Notes: a model not told the origin generated them from the letters alone. A stretch of DNA of 64,000 bases from Arthonia radiata (GCA_002989075.1 PSQN01000002.1:1504097-1568096); one strand, 5' to 3'; numbered from the stretch's first letter, positions 11,213-22,664 are shown. Numbers and translations: made by a program.

Positions 11213-13118
11213 AGAAGCCTATAAAGTACTAAAGCTTTTAGTTAGTACCTTTGCTACGAACTCGGTTGTTGATATACTTTACCGTTAATTTAATTAAATG
11301 CTTAAATCGCTTAACTTCAAGGCTTCGAATTAAGCTTAAGATTTGCTATATTGTTATTAATTAATTAAGCCCTTAATTAACTAGCTAGCACGCAAGAAAT
11401 CGCCTATTCTAAGTGTCTATTAAGAAGTCCCTAAGCGCCCGGTAGTTACTCTTCTTACTAAAGACACCTTTACGTTTAAGCTTCTCTCGGACCTACTGTA
11501 GGCGTCCGGGAGAGTTAGAGGTTGAATTTAGGTTGTAATATGCCTTCATTAGGTTGCGAGCAAGGTTCATTTATAAATAAAAGAGGCCAAGCATTAGAAA
11601 TAGATATTGGAACTAGTTTTACTTATAAACGTTCTCGGTATATATTACAATAATTAAACGGACTCGCTAAAGGGTCTTTTAGTCCCTAAAGACAATATAG
11701 ACGGGCTCGGTATTAAAATGCTCGTTAAGAAAGCTGAGCATCTTATTAATCTTATATTGAATCTCAATGTTTTCCTTATTTATACTCTTGTTAATATCTA
11801 TTAGAAGAAGTAAAAGGGAATTAAACTTAAAAGGAGGCAGGACGTTAACTAGTTAACGGTAAATTGCAACGTCTTTAATATTACTTAAAAGGTCGTTAAC
11901 AGCCTTAAAAAACCCTACGTACAGCGTCTTAAAGCCCTAAGCGGCAAGGCGGTAGGTCGTTTGTGCTAGTACGTCGAAGAAGCTTATAACGGCTATTATA
12001 CTTAGCGGCGTCTTCTTATAGATTATCTGCTAGGTCGGTAGGTAGGTTAAAAGGTCCTTTAGCTGGTATAAAAGCGCAATCGTTCTAGAGTATATACTCT
12101 TTTAAAGCCTTAATATTTAGTACGTTAATCTAGTTAATTGCTTTAAGTTATCGTAGCTATAGATAATAAGCCTACTCTATGTAATAAGTTAACATAGTAC
12201 TTAATTAGCTCGAGCCTTAAAACTCTAGTAGTTCTCTATATATATCTTATAGCTTAAGTATACTCTAAGGCGGTTAAATTGTGTTATTAAGTTTATAGAT
12301 GCTCTATAATTATATATTAAAAGCCTAAGAATACCGGGAAGAAGATTGTACTTGTGTAGTTAAGATATATATAATAGTATTAAAAGGACAAGGTATATAC
12401 CCTAGTAGAGAGATAGAACGTACTTCTCGCTTTAAGGTTAATTAATACGCTTCTACCGCGATAAACTAAGTAGCAGTTAAGTTAAGTTTAAAGCCTCTCG
12501 GTAGTACGTCTGCTTAATGTCTATATAGCTAGGGACTACGTTAAGCTTCTAAACTTAATTAATCTTGTACTCTCTAAACATTGGCTGCCTTAAAAGCCTT
12601 GCTACTTCTTTCTAAACCTTTGCTGGAAACAATATAGCCTCTGTTAACTTACATTAAAGCTTAAGACAATTAAGTAGGTCTTAATCGTTGCGTAAGGCCT
12701 CCGTAAACTTACTAAAGGATGCTCAATAACTAGGTTAATTTAAGCATACAAGAGACGAAAGAGCAGTATAAAAGGTTGTACGCTGCTGTTAAAGCCCGAA
12801 AAGGAGCTAATTAACCTTCTTCTCTTCGTCTCTCGTTAACTGTCGCTTATATTTAAGTTCTTCTTGTTTAATTTGTTCTTCCTTATCATAAAGTTGTTAA
12901 ATACGTAATAATATATTATATACGCTCTTTAATAACCCCGTACGGCCCATTTTGCTGTTAGAGAAGCAAAGAAAAAAAAGGGCTCTAAATCTTGAGATGC
13001 TCTTTCTACTATAGTTTTTTTTAGATCAATACCTGTTGATTTGGCTATAAAATCCTGTACCGGCGAAGGCGAGTTTTGGGTGTAAAAAAATGCCAAGAAA
13101 TGCAAAACCCCGCCAAGA

Positions 13119-13207
13119 CTGCTATCGGGCCTCAGGCCCGTGGGGCGGGCATTTCCTTATCGGGTAATATATCAGCCGAGCGCACGGGCCTGAGTGGACT
13201 GAGGCTA
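13119..13207 (-). repeat. Right terminal inverted repeat
   Basis: Inverted counterpart of 6821-6919, running outwards from CTGCTATCGGGCCTCAG to GGACTGAGGCTA. It is followed at once by the second TTATTCAGT copy (13208-13216). Confidence 0.75.
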
Positions 13208-13638
13208 TTATTCAGTCCTTGTGTGCTCAACAATTCTTCTAGTTCTAATCTCCATAGTATTCAGCCGGCAGAGCACGACAATGTCTTTGAGAAAGCCGCT
13301 GGACTTGCGTTTTATGATACTTCGCGGACAAACGCTTTGCATCATCCGCGGCTCACAATTTCCACGTTAGCCACGGGCCCATGGTCTCCCATGCGACGGA
13401 GCTCTGGGTAAGCAATGTCCATAGAACGGCCTTGCGACAAGCGAGTAAATACATTGCTCAGTATACGTGGATATCATGTCTCACATTTATTCTGTCACGG
13501 CTGATTGAGTTCTGCGTACGGCCTCCGTTTGATTGGCTGCCTACATCGTCAAGGTAGTAATTAGTACTGGACGGTGTATGTTCAGCTTGATTCGAAGGGC
13601 GATATGAGGCTTGATGATCATAGAGCTGGATATGATCG
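13208..13638. other. Transposon flank without a gene
   Basis: About 430 bp between the right TIR and the next gene. It begins with the right copy of the 9 bp target duplication (13208-13216). I see nothing else that I can name. Confidence 0.4.
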
Positions 13639-14997
13639 TCACTTCGGAATGCATATAGAACCTTCCGAGGTTTCAAGCTCGCCGGCCAGCTCATTCCTGA
13701 CTCGGCGTACGAGGAGATGAGCTTGGATACAGCCGGCATGCAAAGGCACGAAAGCCCGCAGAAAAGCTCGACTTGCCTGCAACGCTTGTTAGCAGGTGTG
13801 AGGAGGTTACTGATGCGTTTACTGACGACCAAATCCAGACATACGCAATCCACCAAGTTGAGTCTGAGGGTTTGTTGTTCAGAATGACGCGGTACGCAAG
13901 TCCCACGATCGAGGCGATTGAGGCGCTAAAAGCGCAAGAAATTAGTGAGTGTTCCTGAACGCAAGCAAGCAAAGGTCCATCGATCAAGAAGGCCTTCCAA
14001 GACTGATGGACATACAGTATGCCTGTCGCAAATACCACAACTAGACCATATTTCTTGCTCTTCGGCAGCTGAAGGCTCATGACCGCACGGATCGGTAAGA
14101 TCAGGATGAACAAATCAGTCGCTGCTCCAAATGCTCCTCCCGGCACTGTCGTACGTGTTGACTGCAGGTAGTGGTCCGAGACAAAATCTTCCGTCCACGT
14201 CTGCCTCCCCCAAGGGGTTTGAAGTGCGACTAGAGTTACCGTGATGCCCACATAAAAGACCACCACCAAACAAGAGGCAATATATACGCTGATTCTGACC
14301 CATCGAAAGGGCCAGAATATCATGTAGTATTGCAGGAAGAAGGTGACCTTGATGAAGCAAAGTGAGGGAGCAATGGCAGTTGAGGAAAGGTAGTCGCCCT
14401 AGACAAGACATTGTTAGGGCTTTGCGAAAGCTACGCTCCACACGGTAAGGTCAGAACTTGCAAGTTTGTTGTCGCGGCTGAACACTTGTGCTAACGAGGC
14501 GTCCCAAAGATGTAGGCCACCGGCTCCTTTCGTACACGCTGGAGATATTAGCGTCGCTATTACACTCTGATGCTCCTTGCTCACCTAGGATGACTCCCGT
14601 ATACTGGCATACACAGCTGGCCTGACCCTCAAAAGCGTAAGCTGAGCTTTCTTGAATCTCAGCAGTAGTGGAACCCAGCGCAGGAACAGTGCACCTACCA
14701 AACCAAGCGTACAGAGCACTGACGTTACGATTAGAGAGGTGCTAAATGATAGTTAGATTGGATCTGTCCGGGCTTACAGTCATCCCAGCCAAGCTTCTTC
14801 ACAATGCGAATCTTAGTGTACATCCGCAGCATATAGAAGATTGATCCCACAGCGAGGAAGGTAGACGCCACAGCCACAGTCGTAGGTCCGAGACTGTAGG
14901 GATTACTTAGGTTTGGCTGAACACCAGCTGGAGGCGTCCCAGCTGGATACGACTCGAGAACGCTTTGGGGAAGTTTTTCAACTTGACTTGCAGCCAT
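13639..14997 (-). CDS. SAT4/rhodopsin-like fungal integral membrane protein (6 exons)
   Basis: Model: exons 14778-14997, 14585-14641, 14444-14538, 14016-14398, 13811-13925 and 13639-13776; all phases agree and give 335 aa. Family landmarks appear in order: a first membrane segment and basic loop ending KKLGWDD (residue ~72), GAGGLHLWD, a segment SLCFIKVTFFLQYYMIF, then TPWGRQTW, the loop TDLFILILP, KKYGLVVVFATGI, and DSTWW followed by WSSVNA. This is the fungal rhodopsin-domain family (PF20684, SAT4-like), seven predicted membrane spans, usually of unknown function and sometimes linked to secondary-metabolite or pathogenicity loci. Introns are short (34-136 nt). Exons 2-3 are the least certain because the family is variable there. 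It is divergent from the FAD oxidase, about 640 bp away. Confidence 0.75.
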
Positions 14998-15640
14998 GAT
15001 TGCCAGGTGCTGACCTGCACGTATGATATGGCAGATGCAAGTCGCGGTCAGCTGGGAGACGCGATAGAGGATTAATATTTGCGGAGCTAACGAGGATGCA
15101 TCCATCAGAGCGGCAAGGCAAGCGCAGCGAGGCTGAGGGAAAGCTTGCCCCCGCTCGCTCTTCATCCCCTACGAAAAGCGGCTCAGGCTGTTGTTGCATC
15201 CATCCCTCACCACACTGCTTCACGAATCTCTCTGCATAAATCCCTCACCAAGCTGCCGCTGAATGTACAAGTACAAAGAGTGCATTCACAGAAAGGATCG
15301 GGGGACCGCGACACAGTTTACAGTCAGCATGCAAGCACGTGGCACCCAGGCACCTCATCCCTGTATTGTTACATGCAGGCAGAAAAACAAGGCATACCGA
15401 GGCCTGCCAATTCCAGCACCTACAATGCAGGCCTATCACCCCTTCCGACACGCTTCGAATATCTAGGAAGCTAGTCATAGGCGGGACTGCGGCAATGCGG
15501 CGTCAACAAAATATGAGAAAGCCCCGGCTATCCAGTCTTTTTACCTGCGTCCCCGGCTTTGGCCTTGAGAAGGCTCCAATAAGCTACGAAAGCTTTCTCC
15601 CTCCATCTTGTTTAACACTCCCTGGCCAATTCCTTGGAAG
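14998..15640. promoter_or_regulatory. Shared upstream region of two divergent genes
   Basis: The SAT4-like gene starts leftwards at 14997 and the FAD oxidase rightwards at 15641, so this 643 bp interval must contain both promoters. A GTATAAAA sits at the oxidase side near 15655 but within its first codons, so it is probably not its TATA box. No specific operator can be identified. Confidence 0.35.
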
Positions 15641-17397
15641 ATGGACGCAAGCTGGTATAAAAATGGTCTGCATTATCTGATCGCGGCGGTAGCTGTTGCT
15701 TTGTCCACCGTCTTGGCGCTTGCGATTTTTCCCAGTATAAAAGCACAGCGATCTGAAGAAAGCGAGACGTGCTTCGAAGATGAAAGGTCACGCCATCCGA
15801 CTTGCATTGCGCTCGCAAGAGCGCTACCCAGACAAATACACTTTCCTGGAAGCCGAACGTACGCCGACTCAGTTGGCTCGTACTGGTCCGTTCAAGCGCG
15901 TCAAAGAAGACCACGATGTATCGTAAGGCCTAGAGATGCTACGGAAGTTTCGGGCTCCATTTCAATTCTATGGGATCAAAGTACAGATGGTAGACGTGAC
16001 GGATTGCAGTTCGAGCCTCTCCTTTTTGCTGTGCGAAGTGGAGGCCATTCTCCAGAACCCGGGTTTTCGAGTCTTGAAGGGGGCGTCGTTATTGACCTCA
16101 GCTTGATCGCTGAAGTAGTGGTGTCTGCCGACAGGAATTCCGTCGAGGTGGGTAGTGGAGCGCGTTGGCTTGACGTGTCTTCCAAGCTTGATGACATGGG
16201 TTTGGCAGCAGCTGGTGGTCGAGCTTCGAGCGTTGGGGTGGGAGGGTTGACCCTCGGAGGTAAGTGATGACGGCTAGCCAGAAGATAGACCCCTCAATGC
16301 CCATGATACCTTGACTCGAATGTTCAAGTATGTTGATAAAGAGTCTGACTGACGTGTACAAGGCGGCATATCTTTCTTCTCGCCTCGTGTTGGCTTTGTC
16401 TGTAGCAGCGTACTCAGATACGAGGTTGTTCTCGCCGATGGTAGAATCGTCGAAGCATCGATGTCGCGAAACACCGACCTATGGCGTGCACTCAAGGGTG
16501 GCTCAAACAATTTTGGTATCGTGACCCGTTTCACGCTCCAGGTGTTTCCTTCAACCCTTTTGTGGGGAGGCTACTTATACCACACCATTGGGAAAGCTCA
16601 TCAAGCTATTCAAGCGTTCCACGACGTCTTACTACCCAATAACTTCGACGAGTATGCCGCGGGTCCAATCCTCTCCATGACGTATATTCAGCCTCTGGGG
16701 TTGAAGATCGCGGCGACTCATATCATGTACACAAAACCCGAGGCGTGGCCACAAGTTTGGGGAGGCTTTAAAGCTATAGGAAGGCTTTGGAGCACAGTGA
16801 AGCTCCGCACTTTGACCAATGCAACACGAGAGTTGGATGCAGCGGTTCCGACAGACGTCCGGTATGTTACTTCTAACTTGGTGGCGGCTCCAGCTAATTC
16901 GCGCACGCAGTCAATTCCAGATGACGACGACGGTAAAGAATGACATTCAAACCCTCAACGAGCTTTACCAGCTCTTCACAGCGTCCACAACCTCAGCAAA
17001 GAGTATCAAAGGGCTGAAGTGGTCCCTCATCTTCCAATCCCTTCCCATGGGCCTGTTCTGCAAAGGGACCCCTAATGTTCTTGGTCTTGCGGACCGCGAA
17101 TCGCCATTAGTCATGGTGCTACTCGCTGCAAACTGGCGATCTCAAGATTTGGACGGCATCGCGGAAGGGTTGATGAGGGGTACGTTACGGAAAATGGAGG
17201 AGGCTGCGGCGAAGAGGGACACCCTGGACGCCTTCCGCTATCTCAATTACGCCGCAAGTAGGCAAAAGCCATTCGCGGGCTATGGACGAGGCAACCTGCA
17301 GTTTATGCAAGAGACTAGCCGCACCTATGATCCGGGCAGACTGTTTCAGCGCAGGTGTGTGGGAGGTTTCAAGCTTGTGGAGGAGGAAGAGCAGTGA
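15641..17397 (+). CDS. FAD-linked oxidoreductase, berberine-bridge-enzyme-like (3 exons)
   Basis: Exons 15641-16259, 16363-16861 and 16911-17397 give 534 aa. The ATG at 15641 opens a protein with an N-terminal hydrophobic segment (residues ~9-31), a signal anchor or signal peptide, so it is probably secretory. The PCMH-type FAD-binding domain follows: CIVRPRDATEV, FAVRSGGHSPE with the His at about 136 that in this family binds FAD covalently, SVGVGGLTLGGGISFFS across the first intron, and WRALKGGSNNFGIVT. The second covalent Cys of bicovalent members is not evident in the GVGGLTLGGG block, which suggests single attachment. The C-terminal motif reads YDPGRLFQRR. Such enzymes oxidise sugars, alkaloids or polyketides; the substrate here is unknown. 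The P450 downstream and the dehydrogenase further on make a shared oxidative role possible. Confidence 0.85.
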
Positions 17398-18301
17398 GTT
17401 GGTGAGGATTGTGGCTGCTTACTGTAGCCTTACACTCCGCGAAACATCAGCGTCTATTTGACGTCCAAACAAAAAGCAGACATGCTCTTAGCAGATGAGG
17501 CAAACGATACAATCCACATACGGTGCGTTTTTCATGACATTGGCCCGGGCCAAAAAATTTGGGTGGGTGGATACCGTGCGGTGTGTTGTATCTCGGCGGC
17601 AAGGCATTGGCTTTTTGGGACGAACCCTGGCCCTTGGCCACCTAGAAGGAAGTGGGTACAAGGATCCCGATGATCTTGTTTTGCACGCTGCCGTCTTGTG
17701 CGGTTGCCAAACACGGAAAGCGTGCATGCATGTAGAGACGGAACCTGCTACTACTTGCGGTAAAGATTTCATCCAGCCAGAGTATACATCCAGAAGCCAG
17801 CAACTTGTTGGGAGTCTAGAAGCAATACCAGCCGCAAGTGCAGTGAACCAATCGAAGATTGGAACGGGGTCTGTTATTGCAGGCCCTTGTTTCAGCTTCT
17901 CCTCACCCCTGTAGAAGAGCGACAAAAGCCGGCCTATTCGTTGCTTGTTGCCGGCCTATTCGTTGCTTGTTGCCAGCCTATTCGTTGCTTGTTGCCGGCC
18001 TATTCGTTGATAGGCTTGGCAGCTGATACTTCACAATCCAGACGCCTACAACGCTACTCTGGTAGGCGACGGGAAGTCATTTGCCTCTTCGAGCGAGGCA
18101 GATAGCCTCGCATGTGGTTGTCCAGTGAGCTATTTGACCGGATACCCCTGTGCCAAAGTAGTCCCGCTAAAGTGTCAGCTCACTGGCTTGAACCATCAGC
18201 AGATAGCTCACTAAAGACATGATCCGAGATATTCTTTTGTTCAGTTTTGGACGATTTCCCATTCGACTTTGCCAGTACCACATGATCTTCCAGACATCAT
18301 C
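17398..18301. other. Intergenic region with a 22 bp tandem repeat
   Basis: About 0.9 kb between the FAD oxidase and the P450. Long open frames on both strands (17488-17925) overlap each other and show no domain. The only clear structure is the short tandem repeat at 17928-18010. Confidence 0.4.
17928..18010 (+). repeat. 22 bp direct tandem repeat, 3.8 copies
   Basis: Unit GCCGGCCTATTCGTTGCTTG plus TT, starting at 17928, 17950, 17972 and 17994 (last copy partial). Copies are identical except one G-to-A change in the third. The near-perfect identity implies recent expansion by slippage or unequal exchange. Confidence 0.95.
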
Positions 18302-20073
18302 ATGATTATCGATCTATTTGATCACTCTTCTGTTCTTGCCAGCGTTCTTCTCTCTCAAGCGGGCACACTCAAGCTTTGCGGAGCCGTCATAATCATAGGT
18401 TATCTTGTTTGGAGGCTCTATAGCTTTCACTTGTGGCCTCTTCTGCATAGCAGTGACCCAAAAGAGCCCCCGTATTTGATTCCTTGTGAGTGTTCAACGA
18501 TACTGTTTGTACAAAGAATGAGCTGACTGAGGGCAAGTATGGGGTTTGCCAGCTCTGCAAATTGTAAGCAGTGGACCTTGTCTGACCATGACTGATCTTT
18601 AGGGCATATAAATTCTCTCACCACAAACTTCAGCCAGCGGACGTTTGCCGGGTAAGTGTCATCCACAAAGATTCAACTTAATCAAGTCTGATCCATATGC
18701 AGAGGCTCGCGCAGACCGTTCCTACTTACATTTCTCGGCCGGCAGACATGCATTGTTGCATCAGAGAAGGATGCCTTGACCATTCATGATCACGGGTCGG
18801 CCTTCAGCCGCGACCCAGGCATCAAATATATGGCAAGTGCGATCGGAGTCACTGCGGACGGCGTTCGTAAGCTTTTTCGACTACCCCAGGGCGCTGAGCC
18901 TACCGCCAAGTCACCAGCGCACCGCTGTATCTCCATCATCAAACATGAGATGTCTCCAGGAGGCGGTGACAATCTCCAGAGCAAGATCTTGCGGCAGATC
19001 AACAACGCTGTGCGCTGGGAATCAATCTCTCCCAGCGCGATTCGAGAAGATGGCAGCGACAGCCGCACGGTATCGTTATCCCGATGGGTTCGAGATACGT
19101 TCGTGCTTGGCTCGGCGAAGGCTATGTTTGGAGACTCATTGCTCAGAGTGGATCCTCGCTTTACGGAATCCTTCTTTTCATTTGATGATCAGAGCTGGAA
19201 GCTACTTTATGGCATGCCGGGGCAATTTTTAGATCCAGCATTCAAAGCTATCCAAAACGTCCAGGATACCTTCAGAAAGTTCCTGAAGCTACCCGTCCAT
19301 GAGAGATCAGACACGTCTGGTATGATCCGAAAAATGCAGACGTCTATCAAAGAGGGAGGGGTCTCAGACAGTGACGTAGCAACATTTATGAGTATGGTAT
19401 ACTGGGGGTAAGTGCCAGTGAAATCTTTCTTTCGTCGTGGGATTAATGAGTGCCTAGAGCAAACACAAACGCCTGGAAAGCTTGTTTCTGGTACTTGGCC
19501 TTCATCATCCAAGACCAGGCTCTGTTCAAAGATGTTCTTTCCGAGATCAAGCCTGTTGTACAGGAATCGCAATCGAAAACGCCGAACGCATTCGCAGACG
19601 AGTTGAAGAGGTGCCCGAAATTTGCCGCAGTCTTCTGGGAAACGCTTCGGATTACCTCGTCCTCCGGCTCACCTCGTCATGCAGTCCGTGACTTCACTCT
19701 ACGCGACACGCGGATACGGAAAGGGACGAATATGGTCATCGCGTATCACGAGATGCTCATGTGCGAGAAAGAATTTGGAAGCGATGCCAACCGGTTCCGT
19801 TGGAACCGTTTCCACGATGACCCATCCTTACTCAAGAGTCCAAACTTCCAGCCATTCGGCGGTGGCAGTGGACTCTGTCCTGGCCGGTTCATTGCCCAAG
19901 CGGAGATCATGACATTTGCTGCTTTGACGCTCTGTCGGTTCGACATCGAGATGGTCCACCCAAAAGGCGGCATACCAGGAATTGACACCAAGACACCCTC
20001 CATGGGTGCGATGTATACAATTGGCCGCGAAGATGTGCGAGTGAATGTTCGGCGAGCTGTGTCTCCGGTGTGA
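18302..20073 (+). CDS. Cytochrome P450, CYP7/CYP8-like class (4 exons)
   Basis: Exons 18302-18485, 18603-18651, 18703-19407 and 19458-20073 give 517 aa with consistent phases. The ATG at 18302 puts a membrane anchor at residues ~20-45 (LKLCGAVIIIGYLVWRLYSF), then a PKEPPYLIPW hinge. The I-helix reads WGANTNAWKACFW, lacking the usual AGxxT acid-Thr pair and resembling the CYP7/CYP8 pattern. ETLR (Glu ~374) is the ExxR motif, and FGGGSGLCPGRF holds the haem-ligand Cys at about 453. Such P450s are ER-bound. Members of the animal class act on sterols or rearrange endoperoxides; fungal members are mostly uncharacterised. The dehydrogenase 1.5 kb downstream is of the sterol 3beta-HSD type, an interesting neighbour, though no evidence shows they share a substrate. 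Confidence 0.87.
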
Positions 20074-21566
20074 TTGGAAGATGACGTTGGGTGGGTTTCG
20101 GGTTGAGGGGTCTTGGCTAGAGACGAACTTGGATATTGTATTGAGGATCTCTCAAGATTTGTGTTTCAGTGAACGAGTGTAAGGATATTTCTGACGGGCA
20201 TATTCCTCCGCAGCGATTTCGCGCTCAAAGGAACCTTCGAACACTCTCCACACAGGGAACGCGTCGAACGCATCCGTCGGCTGCCGATGCGAACGATCGC
20301 AGGACAGGTATGGTAATCCGCGCGCTCCCTCCCGTAGAATCGCGGCGATGGAAAAGTGTCGCTACGCTGCATTTGGTAGCTGCGGCCAAGCTTCAAGGGT
20401 ATACATCACAATAGACAAGGCTGTATCCCATGCAACAGCAGTGCAGCGCACGAGCGAGAACGATGCAGGCAGAACAGCATGCTCTTGTCCAGTACAGTCA
20501 TGCGGATGCATGAGGATCGTAGCCGGTAGACCGTTGTGTAGGATTACAATCCCCTTGAAAAGCTCGGACCGAGCCGTTGTGCCGTCCGTTGCCTGGTCCG
20601 CTAGCCACTGGCGTTCCATTGATCGCGAAACTAGAGCAGCGCTATGACCACTCCCAAGAAAGTAATTGCAGTAAACATGGCGGGTGCATTTGCCGTACAC
20701 CAAAATACACAATTTCAGTACGTATGTTGCTCTCCAGCATCCGCACCAGTCACACCCGCATGCAAGCCGATAGATCCGGCGTAGTGCCCGCAGACGGGCT
20801 GCTGAAAGCATCATAAAGAGGCACAGAACCAGATACATGGATTCTCTGAGACTTGCCAGGTAGCTCCCGCCGATGCTTGCTGCTGAGATTTTACGCGTCA
20901 GCATGTGTGTCTGCCTATCAACTCTGATGATAGGGCAGAGAATCTCGCAGGGTCATGCGGAAGGACGACTTCTGGCATCGAAGCTCGCCCGGACGCTGAT
21001 CCGATTCCGCTGCTCCATCACGGCGTTTGCCATTTTCCCGTGTCAATGGCGGTTCCGCATTCCGTCGAATACGGGATCTTTGCAGCACCCATGGTTCCTG
21101 TGGCAGCGGCCTCAGCGCTCACTCAAATTGGCAGTGCCATGAAACCACCAGGGAACGCCAATACGCAACCTGCAGCTCGATCCCAGCTCATTTTGCGAAT
21201 CCGGAGCAACGGTACCTAGGCATGCGAGGACTACTAGTGCAGGCAAACATGCAAGGCAAACAGCACGAGGCGACCAAATGCTACTCAAAAAAGCAGCTCC
21301 TTGCGTTTCACATTTTTGGAGGTGTGAACTGACACCCCGCGAAGGCCATTGCTAGGAAGCTGCAAAATATCTTTCCCCTCATGCTCGGTCAGCTGCAGAA
21401 GCCCAGGCAAAAACAGTGGGTCACAAATATTTCCTAGCTTCGCCGCATGCACCACTATCACTTAGCTTCATAACATGAAGTCTTCCCCCAAGAAATAAAG
21501 GGAATGGAAATCGTTATCCCCGCCCTCGATCTATGATACTCCTCGAGCTAGTCCCTTTCGATCGCC
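20074..21566. other. Intergenic region, P450 to dehydrogenase
   Basis: About 1.5 kb. An ATG-started 180-codon frame on the - strand (20362-20904) is rich in C, R and L but has no domain and is overlapped by several + strand frames, so I do not count it as a gene. Short pyrimidine-rich patches before 21567 are compatible with a promoter. Confidence 0.35.
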
Positions 21567-22664
21567 ATGTCACAAGTCAGCGTCCTAGTCGTGGGCGGCT
21601 GTGGCTTTCTGGGCTATCACATAGTAAAGGCACTTCTCACCACGAAAGAATGTTCTGCCATCCACGTCATGAGCCGTTATCCCGAACATAATCGCCACCA
21701 ACATGTTCAATATCACGCCGTCAATTTGAGCTCGTCAACAGAAATTCAAAAATTACTCGACGACATCCAACCAGTCGCCATCATCCACTGCGCGTCGCCC
21801 GGGGCGTTGCCCGTCCGTCCCGCAGAAGTCTACGAGACTGACGTCCAAGGCACTCAGAACCTGCTGGATGTCGTCACCGCCACCCGAAGCATCCGTGCCT
21901 TCATCTACACCTCTACCACCGATGTCATCGCCAAATCATCTTACCATATGGTCAAAGAGGAAGACACACCCACATGGACGTCCTCCAGCCGCGCCAAATC
22001 CTACGCCATAGCCAAGGCAGAGGCCGAACGCCGCGTCGCCCGCGCCAACAGCCCCGGAACCCTGCACACCGCAACCCTTCGCCTGCCGACCATGTACGGC
22101 GACCGCGACAACAAGACCATCCCGAGCGCCATGCGTTCGTTCGAGGCCGGCAAACACACCCTCCAAATCGGCGACAACCAAAACCTCTACGACACCCTCT
22201 CCGCCTCCAACGCAGCCACAGCCTGCGTCCTCGCCATGAACGTCTGTCTTGGCCCTGCTGCTGCAGCGAAGAACGTCATTGGGAAGACCTTCTTCGTCAC
22301 CGATGGGAAACCTGTGCCCTTCTGGGACTTCCAGCGTCAAATCTACAAGGTCGCGGGCGACCGCTCCAAACCGGAGGATATCAAGGTCGTCCCCGCGTGG
22401 TTCATGCTCAACCTGGCCAGCTGTATCGAGTGGTGCTATCGCATTTTCACGCTGGGGTACAAGAAGCCGCCAAAGAATCTGACGAGGTACATCCTGGAAT
22501 ATACGTGCCTGGAGCGGAGCGTGTGTATTGATGCGGCCAGGCGGGAGCTTGGCTTCGCGCCGGTTGATGATCGCGAGGAACAAATCAGACAAGGGATTGA
22601 ATGGTATCGGAAGGGCATGGTGGAGGATAAGAATGTCGAGGCCGCCGGCAAGAAGTCGGTCTGA
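21567..22664 (+). CDS. 3beta-hydroxysteroid dehydrogenase/sterol C-3 decarboxylase-type NAD(P) oxidoreductase
   Basis: Uninterrupted 365 aa frame from an ATG at 21567. It is an extended short-chain dehydrogenase: the nucleotide-binding VVGGCGFLGYHIV is at residues 8-20, IIHCASPG near 73-80, TSTTDVI near 116-122 and the catalytic YAIAK (Tyr 146, Lys 150). LRLPTMYGD after it is typical of the 3beta-HSD family (PF01073), which contains yeast Erg26 and NSDHL as well as many secondary-metabolite enzymes. A hydrophobic stretch near residues 273-295 (WFMLNLASCIEWCYRIFTLGY) is the membrane-association region seen in this family. Whether this copy is the housekeeping sterol enzyme or a paralogue cannot be settled here; the divergent N-terminus and the nearby P450 make a paralogue more likely. 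Codon use is strongly C-ending in the middle of the gene. Confidence 0.87.
   Translation: MSQVSVLVVGGCGFLGYHIVKALLTTKECSAIHVMSRYPEHNRHQHVQYHAVNLSSSTEIQKLLDDIQPVAIIHCASPGALPVRPAEVYETDVQGTQNLLDVVTATRSIRAFIYTSTTDVIAKSSYHMVKEEDTPTWTSSSRAKSYAIAKAEAERRVARANSPGTLHTATLRLPTMYGDRDNKTIPSAMRSFEAGKHTLQIGDNQNLYDTLSASNAATACVLAMNVCLGPAAAAKNVIGKTFFVTDGKPVPFWDFQRQIYKVAGDRSKPEDIKVVPAWFMLNLASCIEWCYRIFTLGYKKPPKNLTRYILEYTCLERSVCIDAARRELGFAPVDDREEQIRQGIEWYRKGMVEDKNVEAAGKKSV

Larger units (their letters stand above)
6821..13207. mobile_element. Degraded 6.4 kb DNA transposon with long inverted repeats and a DUF6589-like frame
   Basis: The ends are imperfect inverted repeats of roughly 90-100 bp (6821-6919 and 13119-13207). 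The outer 22 bp, starting TAGTCTCAG on the left, match with four differences, all transitions; an inner block at 6899-6919 matches 13119-13139 with one difference. A perfect 9 bp direct repeat flanks the element. The interior is strongly AT-rich with TA in place of CA/TG while CG survives, the pattern of RIP. The left half holds + strand coding remnants (about 7000-8760), the right half a - strand remnant resembling DUF6589 near 10920-11200. Long TIRs and a 9 bp duplication resemble fungal MULE/Hop elements, but 6.4 kb and a DUF6589-like protein are unusual for those, so the superfamily stays open. Confidence 0.8.

Noticed and set aside
17488-17925. Overlapping long open frames on both strands
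   Set aside because: No domain on either strand, the two frames cover the same bases, and one extends into the 22 bp repeat.
20362-20904. 180-codon - strand frame with a real ATG
   Set aside because: Unusual C/R-rich composition, no domain, overlapped by several + strand frames; it may be chance in DNA of balanced composition.
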